Positions 44,733 to 52,369 of a stretch of DNA of 64,000 bases are shown one piece after another. Every line of letters begins with the position of its first letter. The first letter of the stretch is position 1. The translations under genes were made by a program, and so were the position numbers. The stretch covers positions 1,240,001-1,304,000 of the forward strand of contig NZ_AP027736.1 of the NCBI RefSeq assembly GCF_030296675.1, in the 5' to 3' direction. The notes beneath the pieces were generated by a model. The model made no database searches, had not been told where the DNA came from, and was given only the letters and a program-made list of their open reading frames with translations. The stretch is from Demequina sediminis. GTDB lineage: Bacteria > Actinomycetota > Actinomycetes > Actinomycetales > Demequinaceae.

Positions 44733-45677
44733 CTAGGGACGGCTGGTGAGCCGCAAGCACGCGCAGGGCGGCCGCGACGGCCGGGATCTCCGCTGACTCC
44801 ATGAGGGTCGTGGCGACGATGCGCCGGCGCACGGGGGCGTGAGGCCCACCGCGCGCAGGTGGCCGGGCAGCGACAGCCCGGTGAGCGCGCCCTCGACCAC
44901 GAAGGCGGTGCCGCGGCCGTGGGAGGCGAGGGCGATCGCGGCATCGGTGCGGCTCACCGCGGTGTCGCCCGCGTGAGCGACGCGCGAGACGTGTGCCGCG
45001 ACGGCATCGCTGCACGTCCCGAGCCCGCCGATCCACGGCTGCTCGACCAGCGACTCCGGCGCGACCCTGCCCGCGTCGGGAGGCAGCGGCGCGTCGGTGA
45101 GGGCGACCACCTCCTCCGAGAACAGGAAGGTCGACCGCATTCCGCCCGTCCGCGAGGCGGCCGCGAGCCCGCGGCCAAAGAGGGGCGACGGCGCGACGGC
45201 GATGTCCGCGGCGCCCGAGCGCACCAGCTCGACCGCTGCCTCGCCGTCCGCCGCCTCGCGGATGAGGACGTCGACGTGGGGCAGCAGCGCGGCGAGGCGT
45301 GCGGCCGCGGGCGCCACGACCGGTCCGATCGCGTCCGGCGGCGCCGCGAGGCGCACCTGGCCGGCGCGGCTGCCCAGCGCCCGGGCGAGCTCGGTGGCCG
45401 CGGCAGTGAGGCTCGCGTCGATGCGCGGTGCGTGGCGCGCGAGCAGGGCCCCGACCGGGGTGAGCCGCGCGGATCGCGCGGTGCGCGCCACCACGGCCGC
45501 GCCCAGGCGGTCCTCGAGGCGCTGCACGTGCTGCGTAATGGTGGGCTGGCTGTAGCCGAGCGCACGGGCGGCAGCGCTGATCGACCCGTGCCGCTCGATC
45601 GCGACCAGGATCCGCAACGAGTGGACGTCGATCGCTCTCGCGAGGACATCGATCTCGGGCTCGGCCCCGTTATCCAT
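44733..45677 (-). pseudogene. LysR-type regulator of the peptide transporter, frameshifted
   Basis: The N-terminus (ATG 45677) has the LysR HTH (LRILVAIERHGSISAAARAL, GYSQPTITQHVQRLEDRLGA) and a co-inducer domain. Near 44833-44837 a C is missing from a run on the coding strand. Restoring it continues ...GLTPPVRRRIVATTLMESAE, a proper LysR C-terminus; as read, the gene ends in nonsense at the TAG 44733-44735. Oddly, the restored frame has no stop before the binding-protein start, so a further change or a different end must exist. It is on the same strand as the transporter operon and probably controls it; the divergent DUF1684 gene shares the 91-base upstream gap. Confidence 0.75.
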
Positions 45678-45768
45678 AGGCCGAGGCTATACACCTTCCA
45701 GTTTCAATCACATGACCCAATGTTTCGATTGTGTAAGGAATCGCGACCTGGACCGCCAGAATGTCCGC

Positions 45769-46521
45769 ATGAGCGACGCACCCGAGCAGTTCCGCGACGA
45801 GCACCGCGACTGGACCACCACCCGCGACCGCGCGGCCTGGGGCCCCGCGGGCCTCGCCGCGCTTGCCTCGATGGCGTGGCTAGACGCGACGCCGCGCGCG
45901 CATGAGGGCATCCCGGGCACGTGGGCGGCGATCGGCTCGGGCCCCGCCGGAGGCGTGGCGGTGGGCACTCTCGACCGCGAGAGCGTCGCGCTCGCGCCGG
46001 GCGAGGAGGCACGCCACGGCACACTCACGCTGCGCGCGTTCGCCCGCGACGGGGAGATCTCGATCCGCGTCCTCGACCCCGCGCGCGCCACGGGCCCGGC
46101 AGCCGGGGCCATCGACCGCTACCCGTACGACGCGGCCCTGCGCGTCCCGGGCACGTTCGAGGAGCGCGCGACGGCGCCCGTCGAGACCCTCGCGGTCGAC
46201 GGACACCGCTCGACGACCCGCTACGCCGGGGTCGTGACATGCGAGGTGGGCGGCACGCCGGTCGAGCTGTGGGTGCACCGCGACGGCGGCGACCTCTTCG
46301 CGGCCTTCTCCGACTCGACCGCTGACCCCGCGCGCTACGCGTTCCGCATGCTGCGCGTCCCGGCACCCGCCGGCTCGGGACCGGTCACGGTCGACCTCAA
46401 CCGCGCGTACCTCCCGCCCAGCCGCTTCTCTCCGCACTACGTGTGCGTGACGCCCCCGCCGGCCAACCGCTGGACGGTACCGGTCCGTGCGGGCGAGCGG
46501 GGCATCGTCCCCTCCGCCTAG
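45769..46521 (+). CDS. DUF1684 protein
   Basis: A 250-residue protein from ATG 45769 (MSDAPEQFRDEHRDWTTTRD), a typical start for DUF1684; an in-frame ATG upstream would add 19 unlikely residues. Conserved family segments are visible: IDRYPYDAALRVPGTFEER, YAGVVTCEVGGTPVELWVHR, FAAFSDSTADPARYAFRMLR and VDLNRAYLPPSRFSPHYVCV. It is cytosolic, with no catalytic motif known to me. It is divergent from the LysR gene and convergent with the second LysR gene. The last codons contain a copy of the 10-mer. Confidence 0.85.
   Translation: MSDAPEQFRDEHRDWTTTRDRAAWGPAGLAALASMAWLDATPRAHEGIPGTWAAIGSGPAGGVAVGTLDRESVALAPGEEARHGTLTLRAFARDGEISIRVLDPARATGPAAGAIDRYPYDAALRVPGTFEERATAPVETLAVDGHRSTTRYAGVVTCEVGGTPVELWVHRDGGDLFAAFSDSTADPARYAFRMLRVPAPAGSGPVTVDLNRAYLPPSRFSPHYVCVTPPPANRWTVPVRAGERGIVPSA
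46501..46510 (-). repeat. dispersed 10-mer GGACGATGCC
   Basis: In the last codons of the DUF1684 gene (Gly-Ile-Val-Pro), at the convergent junction with the second LysR gene; extended to GGGGCATCGTCCCC on the plus strand (46499-46512). Confidence 0.75.
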
Positions 46522-46523
46522 CG

Positions 46524-47506
46524 CTACCGCGCCGCCACCCGGGCGCGCTGGGCCGTGACCTGCGCGCGCTGCGCGGCAGCAATGGTGGCGCCCGCCTCCG
46601 CGAGCGCGGCGAGCGTCTCCCTCACGCCGGGCACCTTGAGCAGGGCCTCGCTCGCGACCGCCTTGACCACGCGCGTCACCACCGGGGAGACCGGGCGTAG
46701 CGCGACCGTGTCCTCGGGCCGCGCCGCGTCGAGCATGAGGTCCGTGACCAGGGCCACCCCCAGTCCGGCGCCGACGAGCCGCAACAGCGCGACGTAGTCG
46801 TCCGTCTCGAAGCCCAGGTGCGGGGCGAAGCCCCAGCGCCGCGTGATGCCGAGCAGATGAGCGCGGCACACGGGACAGCCGGCGATCCACGTCTCGTCGC
46901 GCAACTCGGGCAGGGGAATGCGCGCCTGCGCGGCCCGCACGTGCGAGCGCGGGATCGCGAGGTGGACCTCCTCCTCGACGAGCGTGAGCGCGAGCTCCCC
47001 GGCTCGAGGGTCCACGGCACGTCCTCCGGGGCGTCGTCGGCGGTGCCGTCGACCCGCCACTCGTAGATGACCGCGAGGTCGCACTCGCCGCGCCGCAGCA
47101 TCGCGAGCGCCTCGGCGGTCTCGGCCTCGCGCAGCGTGAACCCCAGGTCCGGGTGCGCCTCGCGCATCGACACGAACGCGCGCGGCAGGATCGTCGCCGC
47201 GGCGGACGGGAAGCTCACGAGGCGCAACGTGCCGCCGTGCAGGCCCGCGATCGCGGCGATCTCGGACTCGGCGCGCGAGGCCGAGTCGAGGATCTGACGC
47301 GCGTGGCCCGCGAGCACGCGCCCGGCCTCGGTGAGCCGGAAGCCGCCGGGAGTGCGCAGCGCAACCGCGGTGCCGAGCCGACGCTCGAGAGTGCGCAGCT
47401 GCTGGCTCGCGGCGGGCTGAGACACGCCCACGGCGCGGGCGGCGGCGGTGAGCGAGCCCTCGTCGTCGATCGCGACCAGCAAGGCTAGGTGACGAAGGTC
47501 GATCAT
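46524..47506 (-). pseudogene. LysR-type regulator divergent from malY, frameshifted
   Basis: Two frames form about 327 residues. The first has the LysR HTH (MIDLRHLALLVAIDDEGSLT, GVSQPAASQQLRTLERRLG) and the first effector subdomain. The second has TLVEEEVHLAIPRSHVRAA, LVGAGLGVALVTDLML and the C-terminus. They meet at the C run 46997-47000; one more C on the plus strand gives EPGELALTLVEEE. It is divergent from the malY-like gene with about 130 bases between, the classic arrangement for a LysR gene and its target. Confidence 0.8.
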
Positions 47507-47634
47507 CCTCGCATCATAAGTTCGACTTATGCCATCGCCAACACACTGGGCCTTGCCCCTATGGACGGGCGGTGGGACGGTCGGTACCGACGGCATCGTC
47601 ACCCCCGACCCCACCCAGCCCACCGGAGCAGGAC

Positions 47635-48762
47635 ATGACCGCACCGCTCGATCACGCCACCCGCAAGTGGTCCGTGCCCGCCGGGGTCGTGGGCGCGGGC
47701 ATCGCGGAGTCCGACCTGGGCACCGCGCCGGTCATCACGGAGGCGCTCCACCACGCGATCGACTCGGGCTTGCTCACGTACCTGCCGGACTCCGCCGACA
47801 GCGCCGCGCGCGAAGCCTTCGCCGGCTTCGCGGCGCGCCGCTACGGCTGGGACGTCGACACGGACGCGGTCGCGACCATCCCAGACGTGCTCACCGGCCT
47901 CACGCTCGCCCTGACTCACCTCGTGCGACCCGGCGCGGTGGTGCTGCCCACCCCGGCATATGCGAACTTCTTCCCGACCCTCGCGGGGAGCGGCCGCGAG
48001 GTCATCGAGGTGCCCAGCCGCGGCAGGGGCCACGGCTTCGCGCTCGACCTCGACGCGATCGAGTCCGCGCTCGCGCGCGGCGCGGCGGCCGTGGTGCTGT
48101 GCCATCCCCACAACCCGACGGGGACCGTCGCGGACCGCGCGACGCTCGTCGCGCTGGCCGCCATGGCGGAGCACCACGGCGCACGCGTGTTCTCCGACGA
48201 GATCCACGCGCCGGTGGTCTACGACGGCGCGCGCCACGTGCCCTTCGCGAGCGTGTCCACCTCCGCCGCGCACGTGGCCATCACGGCGACCTCCGCGTCC
48301 AAGGGCTGGAACGTGCCGGGCCTCAAGGCGGCGCAGCTGGTCCTCACGAACCCGGCGGACCGCGGCGTGATCGCCGCGCGCGCCCTCGCGCCGGTGCACG
48401 CGGGCTCGGTCCTCGGAGCCGTCGCGGCCGCGCATGCGTACTCCCCCGACGGCGAGCGCTGGCTCGACGCGACGGTTACGACGCTGGAGGGCAACCGGGA
48501 TCGGCTGGCCACCGCGCTGACCACCCTTCCCACCCGGCCGTTGAGCGTGCTGCCGGCGGCGACGTATCTCGCATGGCTCGAGATCGGATGCACCCCGGAG
48601 CCGGACTCGTGCGGCGCGGCACGACTGCGGCGTGCGGGACTCGCCACCACGCCCGGAGAGGCGTGCGGGTCCGGCTACGCGGGCTTCGCCCGCTTCAACT
48701 TCGCGCTCCTGCCCGACGTCCTCGACGTCGCGATCGACAGGCTGCTGGACGCGCTCGCATAG
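47635..48762 (+). CDS. MalY/PatB-type cystathionine beta-lyase / aminotransferase
   Basis: A 375-residue fold-type I PLP enzyme from ATG 47635, with GGAG about seven bases upstream. It has VLPTPAYANFFPTLAGSGRE, VVLCHPHNPTGTVADRATLV (PLP pocket Asn), VFSDEIHAPVVYDG (Asp) and SASKGWNVPGLKAAQLVL, where the Lys in SASKGW forms the Schiff base. Members cleave C-S bonds of cystathionine or similar substrates and some act as regulators. The divergent LysR gene probably controls it. An MFS exporter follows 41 bases later. The MalY assignment is by motif; the exact substrate is not known. Confidence 0.88.
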   Translation: MTAPLDHATRKWSVPAGVVGAGIAESDLGTAPVITEALHHAIDSGLLTYLPDSADSAAREAFAGFAARRYGWDVDTDAVATIPDVLTGLTLALTHLVRPGAVVLPTPAYANFFPTLAGSGREVIEVPSRGRGHGFALDLDAIESALARGAAAVVLCHPHNPTGTVADRATLVALAAMAEHHGARVFSDEIHAPVVYDGARHVPFASVSTSAAHVAITATSASKGWNVPGLKAAQLVLTNPADRGVIAARALAPVHAGSVLGAVAAAHAYSPDGERWLDATVTTLEGNRDRLATALTTLPTRPLSVLPAATYLAWLEIGCTPEPDSCGAARLRRAGLATTPGEACGSGYAGFARFNFALLPDVLDVAIDRLLDALA

Positions 48763-48792
48763 CGCGACCCCACCCCGGACCCCACGCGGGCC

Positions 48793-48803
48793 TAGCCTGG
48801 ACC
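48793..48803 (+). promoter_or_regulatory. possible leaderless promoter of the MFS gene
   Basis: TAGCCT (48793-48798) lies five bases before ATG 48804 and there is no ribosome-binding site; similar arrangements occur elsewhere in this window. Confidence 0.3.
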
Positions 48804-50183
48804 ATGGCCGCCACCCCGGCATCGTCACGGCTCACCCTCGGGATCGCGGTCCTCGCGAGCTTCGTCGCGTTCCTCGACGGGAGCATCGTCACCGTCGCCC
48901 TGCCCGCGATCGTGCGCGACCTGGGCGGAGGCATCTCCCTCCAGCAATGGGTCGTGGACGGCTACCTCATCACGCTCGGCGCGCTGATCCTGGTGGCGGG
49001 GTCGCTGTCGGACATGTTCGGCCGCGTGCGGGTGCTGCGCGCGGGACTCCTCGGTTTCGGCGTGACGTCCCTGGTGATCGCGCTCGCACCGAGCGGCGCC
49101 GTGCTGATCGCCGCGCGCCTCCTGCAGGGGGTCGCGGGCGCGCTCCTGGTGCCCAGCAGCCTCGCGCTCATCATGAGCACGTTCACGGGGCCCGCGCAGG
49201 CGAGGGCGATCGGCACGTGGACGGGCGCCACGACCGCGGCCTTCGTCGCGGGACCGCTGCTCGGCGGCCTGCTCACGGACCTCGCGAGCTGGCGGTGGGC
49301 CTTCGCGATCAACGTGCTGCCCATCGCGGTCACGCTCGCCATGATCGCCGCGCTCGGCCGCGCCGGCTATCGCGACACGACACGCGAGGGCGCGCGCGTG
49401 GACCTGTGGAGCGCTGCCCTGTGTGCCGGCGGACTCGGCGCCGCGGTCTTCGCGCTCATCGAGCAGCCTCACCTGGGCTGGGGTCACCCGGCCATCTGGG
49501 GCGGCGCGTTACTCGGGATCGGCGCGCTCGCGGCGTTCCTGGTGCGCCAGTCCCGCTCCGCGGATCCGATGCTCCCGCTGTCGCTGTTCCGCGCCCGCAA
49601 CTTCGCATGGGGCAACGCCGCGACCTGGCTCATCTACGGCGCGCTGTCCCTCAACGGCTTCATCGTGGGCGTGTATCTCCAAGACGGCGCCGGGCTCTCC
49701 GCCACGGCCGCGGGCCTCGCGTCGCTGCCGGCGACCGTGCTGCTCATCCTGGGCAGCTCTCGCGTGGGCGCGTGGGGAGGGCGGCTGGGGCCCCGCGCGT
49801 TCATGACTGCGGGCCCGCTCACTATGGCGCTCGGCTCGTTCATGCTGCTGGCCGTGAGCGACGACTTCGACTACTGGACACAGGCACTGCCCGGGCTGGT
49901 CGTGTTCGGCGCGGGGTTGACGCTGACGGTCGCGCCGCTCACGAGCGCGATCCTGGGCGCGATCGAGACCTCACGCTCGGGCATCGCGAGCGCGGTCAAC
50001 AACGCCGTGGCACGCATCGCGGGCCTGGTCGCCGTCGCCCTCCTGGGCACGATCGTAGGCGGACAGCTCGACCTCGCGGGCTTCCACCGCGCGACGGTGG
50101 TGACGGGCGTCCTGCTCGTCGCGGGCGGGCTCGTGTCGTGGGTGGGCATCAGGAACGATGCCGGGGTCACCGCCCCGCGATGA
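48804..50183 (+). CDS. DHA2-family MFS drug exporter
   Basis: A 459-residue transporter with about 14 predicted helices (DHA2/EmrB-QacA type). Diagnostic motifs are FVAFLDGSIVTVALPAIVRD (motif D1), GSLSDMFGRVRVLRAGLLGF (motif A) and GVAGALLVPSSLALIMSTF; motif C occurs as TWTGATTAAFVAGPLLGGLL. It should export drugs or metabolites by proton antiport in the inner membrane. It follows the malY-like gene by 41 bases. The substrate is unknown. Confidence 0.9.
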   Translation: MAATPASSRLTLGIAVLASFVAFLDGSIVTVALPAIVRDLGGGISLQQWVVDGYLITLGALILVAGSLSDMFGRVRVLRAGLLGFGVTSLVIALAPSGAVLIAARLLQGVAGALLVPSSLALIMSTFTGPAQARAIGTWTGATTAAFVAGPLLGGLLTDLASWRWAFAINVLPIAVTLAMIAALGRAGYRDTTREGARVDLWSAALCAGGLGAAVFALIEQPHLGWGHPAIWGGALLGIGALAAFLVRQSRSADPMLPLSLFRARNFAWGNAATWLIYGALSLNGFIVGVYLQDGAGLSATAAGLASLPATVLLILGSSRVGAWGGRLGPRAFMTAGPLTMALGSFMLLAVSDDFDYWTQALPGLVVFGAGLTLTVAPLTSAILGAIETSRSGIASAVNNAVARIAGLVAVALLGTIVGGQLDLAGFHRATVVTGVLLVAGGLVSWVGIRNDAGVTAPR

Positions 50184-50245
50184 GCGCCTCGAGCGGCATG
50201 ATCGCCGCGGAGTCTCGCACGCCCCGGGCCCGACGAGAACGTGAG

Positions 50246-50276
50246 GGTAGACGCTCTACCTGCCTCCATCTACCCT
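50246..50276. promoter_or_regulatory. operator and -10 box of the VapBC module
   Basis: GGTAGA-CGC-TCTACC (50246-50260) is a perfect palindrome, and a third half-site TCTACCCT lies at 50269-50276. TACCCT (50271-50276) is six bases before the vapB ATG, fitting a leaderless -10 box. Repression by VapBC is expected. Confidence 0.55.
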
Positions 50277-50282
50277 GGACAC

Positions 50283-50555
50283 ATGAGCCTCAACATCAAG
50301 AACGCGACGACCGTGAGCCTGGTCAGAGAGCTCGCCGAGCGCACGAACCAGACGCAGACGAGTGCGATCGAGAACGCAGTGCGCGCGGCGCTCGCCGAGC
50401 TCGACACCAAGGCGACGCACGACCAAGGCGCCGCACGGCTCGACCGCGCGCGTGCGGTGCTCGCCGAGATCGACGCGAGCCTGACCGACGAGGACCGAGC
50501 CGACCTCAAGCGGGCAGAGGCCACGATGTACGACAACGCTGGACTCTTCGCGTGA
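50283..50555 (+). CDS. vapB: VapB-family antitoxin
   Basis: A 90-residue protein from ATG 50283. The N-terminus is a ribbon-helix-helix of the Rv0623/PSK-type VapB group (MSLNIKNATTVSLVRELAER, QTQTSAIENAVRAALAELD), followed by an Asp/Ala-rich helical tail that should bind the toxin. Its stop overlaps the toxin GTG by four bases. It is preceded by a three-half-site operator. This is a typical VapBC antitoxin that represses its own promoter together with the toxin. Confidence 0.85.
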   Translation: MSLNIKNATTVSLVRELAERTNQTQTSAIENAVRAALAELDTKATHDQGAARLDRARAVLAEIDASLTDEDRADLKRAEATMYDNAGLFA

Positions 50556-50989
50556 TCCTCGACACCTCGGCCATCATCGCCATCATCGCGAATGAGCCCG
50601 CGCGCGAGCGCCTCACCCACGCGCTCGCCGCCGCGCCAGCGCGCCGTGTCAGCGCGGCGACACTCGTCGAGATCGATGCCGTCACCACGCGGCGCGACGA
50701 CGGCTCGCTCTCCCGCAGGGCACACCGCCTGCTGCGGGCCTTCGAGGTCGAGACCGTGCCATTCGACGCCACCCAGGCCGCGATCGCGGCTCGCGCGTAT
50801 CGCGAGTATGGGCGCGGCACGGGCCACGCGGCTGCGCTCAACCTTGGAGACTGCTTCTCCTACGCCCTCGCTCTCCACCTCGACGAGCCCTTGCTGTTCG
50901 TCGGCGACGACTTCCCCGCACGGACGTACAGCAAGCCCTCGCTCAGTGAGCCCGCCGACGCTACGTCGCGTCCTTCTCCTCCGAAGTGA
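50552..50989 (+). CDS. vapC: VapC-family PIN toxin
   Basis: A 145-residue PIN ribonuclease from GTG 50552. Active-site residues are MILDTSAIIAIIANEP (Asp), SAATLVEIDAV (Glu), LNLGDCFSYALALHL (Asp) and LLFVGDDFPAR (Asp). The HAAALNLGDC motif is characteristic of this VapC subgroup. The C-terminal 18 residues are a variable tail. Its last 29 bases overlap the convergent RraB-like gene end. Confidence 0.88.
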   Translation: MILDTSAIIAIIANEPARERLTHALAAAPARRVSAATLVEIDAVTTRRDDGSLSRRAHRLLRAFEVETVPFDATQAAIAARAYREYGRGTGHAAALNLGDCFSYALALHLDEPLLFVGDDFPARTYSKPSLSEPADATSRPSPPK

Positions 50990-51353
50990 GCAGCCCCGCC
51001 CAGCCCTCGTAGTCCCCGCCGTGGCGCGCGGCGATGTCCTCGCACAGGTCAACCGTGTCGCGCAGGACGTTGGGCACCAAGGGCGCGTTGTACCGGCGCA
51101 CGAAGATCATCCACTCGGGGATGTCGTGCGACGGCTCGACCAGCTCGTGGGTGACGCGCGCGGAGCGCAGCTCGTCGGCGGCCGCCTTGGCCCTCACGTC
51201 GGACGTGAACGAGAGGAAGAACTCGGACTCCCGCGGAGCCTCCGGGACGCCGCCGCGGGCCGCGAGCGCCGCCAGCTGCTCGGCATCGTCGCTCCACAGC
51301 CCGTGGGGCTCCACCCGCTTGCGACCGCCAAACACCTTCGTGAGAAAACCCAT
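50961..51353 (-). CDS. RraB-like (RNase E inhibitor family) protein
   Basis: A 130-residue protein with an RraB-type core (FFLSFTSDVRAKAAADELRS, WMIFVRRYNAPLVPNVLRDT, ARHGGDYEGW), a small ferredoxin-like alpha/beta domain. In enterobacteria RraB inhibits RNase E; in actinomycetes the role of this domain is not established. ATG 51353 lies after a weak GAG site. It overlaps the vapC end on the opposite strand by 29 bases. Confidence 0.7.
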   Translation of the reverse strand: MGFLTKVFGGRKRVEPHGLWSDDAEQLAALAARGGVPEAPRESEFFLSFTSDVRAKAAADELRSARVTHELVEPSHDIPEWMIFVRRYNAPLVPNVLRDTVDLCEDIAARHGGDYEGWAGLLTSEEKDAT

Positions 51354-51401
51354 AGGCTCACGCTAACCCGGGCGACCCGGGACCCCGCGCCGCGCTTCGA
51401 C

Positions 51402-51431
51402 TTGACAGATACCCCCAGGGGTATGCAGACT
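51402..51431 (+). promoter_or_regulatory. promoter with CsoR/CstR-like palindrome
   Basis: A -35 TTGACA (51402-51407) is followed by the 16-bp palindrome ATACCCCCAGGGGTAT (51409-51424; 7-bp arms), which fills the spacer; the -10 is probably CAGACT (51426-51431). A-T-A-C-C-C-C / G-G-G-G-T-A-T sites bind CsoR/CstR-type copper or persulfide repressors in other bacteria (family knowledge). The controlled gene is the Cys-rich small protein at 51506. Confidence 0.6.
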
Positions 51432-51505
51432 AGTCAGCGAGCGGCCGGCAACACCCCCTTCAGCCGGCCGCATCATCCGAAACGAACCAACAGAGGAGAA
51501 CGAGC

Positions 51506-51676
51506 ATGTGCTCTCGCATCACCTGCAACCAGTGCGGCAAGGCCACGTGGACCGGCTGCGGCCAGCACATCGACCAGGCGCTCGCCGGCGTCGCCCAGGA
51601 CCAGCGCTGCACGTGCGACCAGTCCTCGAGCAACGGCTCGTTCGGGTCGATTTTCTCGAACATCTTCTCGCGCTAA
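51506..51676 (+). CDS. Cys-rich small protein (56 aa)
   Basis: A 56-residue protein from ATG 51506, with GAGGAG eight bases upstream. It starts MCSRITCNQCGKATWTGCG and later has QRCTCDQSSS, giving six cysteines plus GQHID with a His, enough for a zinc or copper site. Similar mini-proteins are widespread in actinomycetes. The palindrome upstream suggests response to copper or reactive sulfur. The tail is Ser/Phe-rich. The ligand is inferred, not shown. Confidence 0.7.
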   Translation: MCSRITCNQCGKATWTGCGQHIDQALAGVAQDQRCTCDQSSSNGSFGSIFSNIFSR

Positions 51677-51833
51677 ACGCGAGCGGGGCACGGGTCTGCC
51701 GTGCTCCTTCTGGGGAGAGGCCCCGTCGCACCCACCCGGTGCGGCGGGACCTTCGCCATGCCCGGGCGCACCGCGCGGCTCCGACTAGGCTCGAGGGAGA
51801 GTTCCTCGCCGCACCCTTCCACCGGAGAACGCC

Positions 51834-52058
51834 ATGAACGCCGCACCGCTGCCCCTCAAAGACACGGCCATCACCTACATCCTCTGGTTCTTCCTCGGGA
51901 TCCTGGGCGTGCACCACTTCTACATGGGCAAAATCGGCCGCGGGATCCTGTGGCTGCTCACGGCCGGACTGTTCGGCATCGGCTGGCTGGTCGACCTGTT
52001 CACCATCCCGTCGCAGGTGCGCACCGTCAATGCGCGCCGCATGATGGGCATGAAGTAG
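51834..52058 (+). CDS. TM2-domain membrane protein
   Basis: A 74-residue protein from ATG 51834, with GGAG about seven bases upstream. The TM2 module is clear: [20 protein letters not shown] (first helix with the GxxGxHxFY turn), [20 protein letters not shown] and [11 protein letters not shown]. It should be an inner-membrane protein with two helices; its function is unknown. It is monocistronic, as far as can be seen. Confidence 0.85.
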   Translation: MNAAPLPLKDTAITYILWFFLGILGVHHFYMGKIGRGILWLLTAGLFGIGWLVDLFTIPSQVRTVNARRMMGMK

Positions 52059-52144
52059 GACGCGCCGAGCTGTCAGCCGCACCTCTCACGACTCCCCCAG
52101 GCCGCTCCTAGCGGACTCCCAGGCTCGAGCGATGTGCTGGAGCC

Positions 52145-52369
52145 ATGGAACCTCGACGACGACTCCTCAGCATCGCCGCGGCATCGGCCGCCCTCGCACT
52201 CGCCATCGCGGGGTGCGCCCCTGTCTCCGCGGAGGCCGCCCCGGTTCACGGCATCGGACCCCACGGGACGTCCCCCGTCGCACTGGCCGCACCGGTCGCC
52301 CCCACCGCGTCAATCCCGTCTCGCACCCACGCGGACTCGGACCCCGGACTCGAGCCCGACGCAGCCTGA
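52145..52369 (+). CDS. putative small lipoprotein
   Basis: A 74-residue ORF with a credible lipoprotein signal: basic start (MEPRRRLLSIAAASAALALA) and lipobox AIAGC. The mature part is Pro/Ala-rich without a recognised domain. The upstream GGAG is very close to the ATG. Its last 124 bases overlap the 3' end of the Y4yA-like gene on the opposite strand, so one of the two ends may be misread or they are a true antisense overlap. Confidence 0.35.
   Translation: MEPRRRLLSIAAASAALALAIAGCAPVSAEAAPVHGIGPHGTSPVALAAPVAPTASIPSRTHADSDPGLEPDAA

Noticed and set aside
45678-45768. Defined LysR box between LysR and DUF1684
   Set aside because: CAATC/GATTG half-sites exist, but no convincing T-N11-A palindrome could be fixed.
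47529-48803. 425-residue upstream extension of the MFS protein
   Set aside because: It is an Arg/Gly/Pro-rich shadow of the malY-like gene in another frame.
48871-48895. Further copy of the 10-mer in the MFS gene (GGGAGCATCGTCACCG)
   Set aside because: It encodes the conserved DGSIVTVALP motif of DHA2 transporters and does not match the strict 10-mer.
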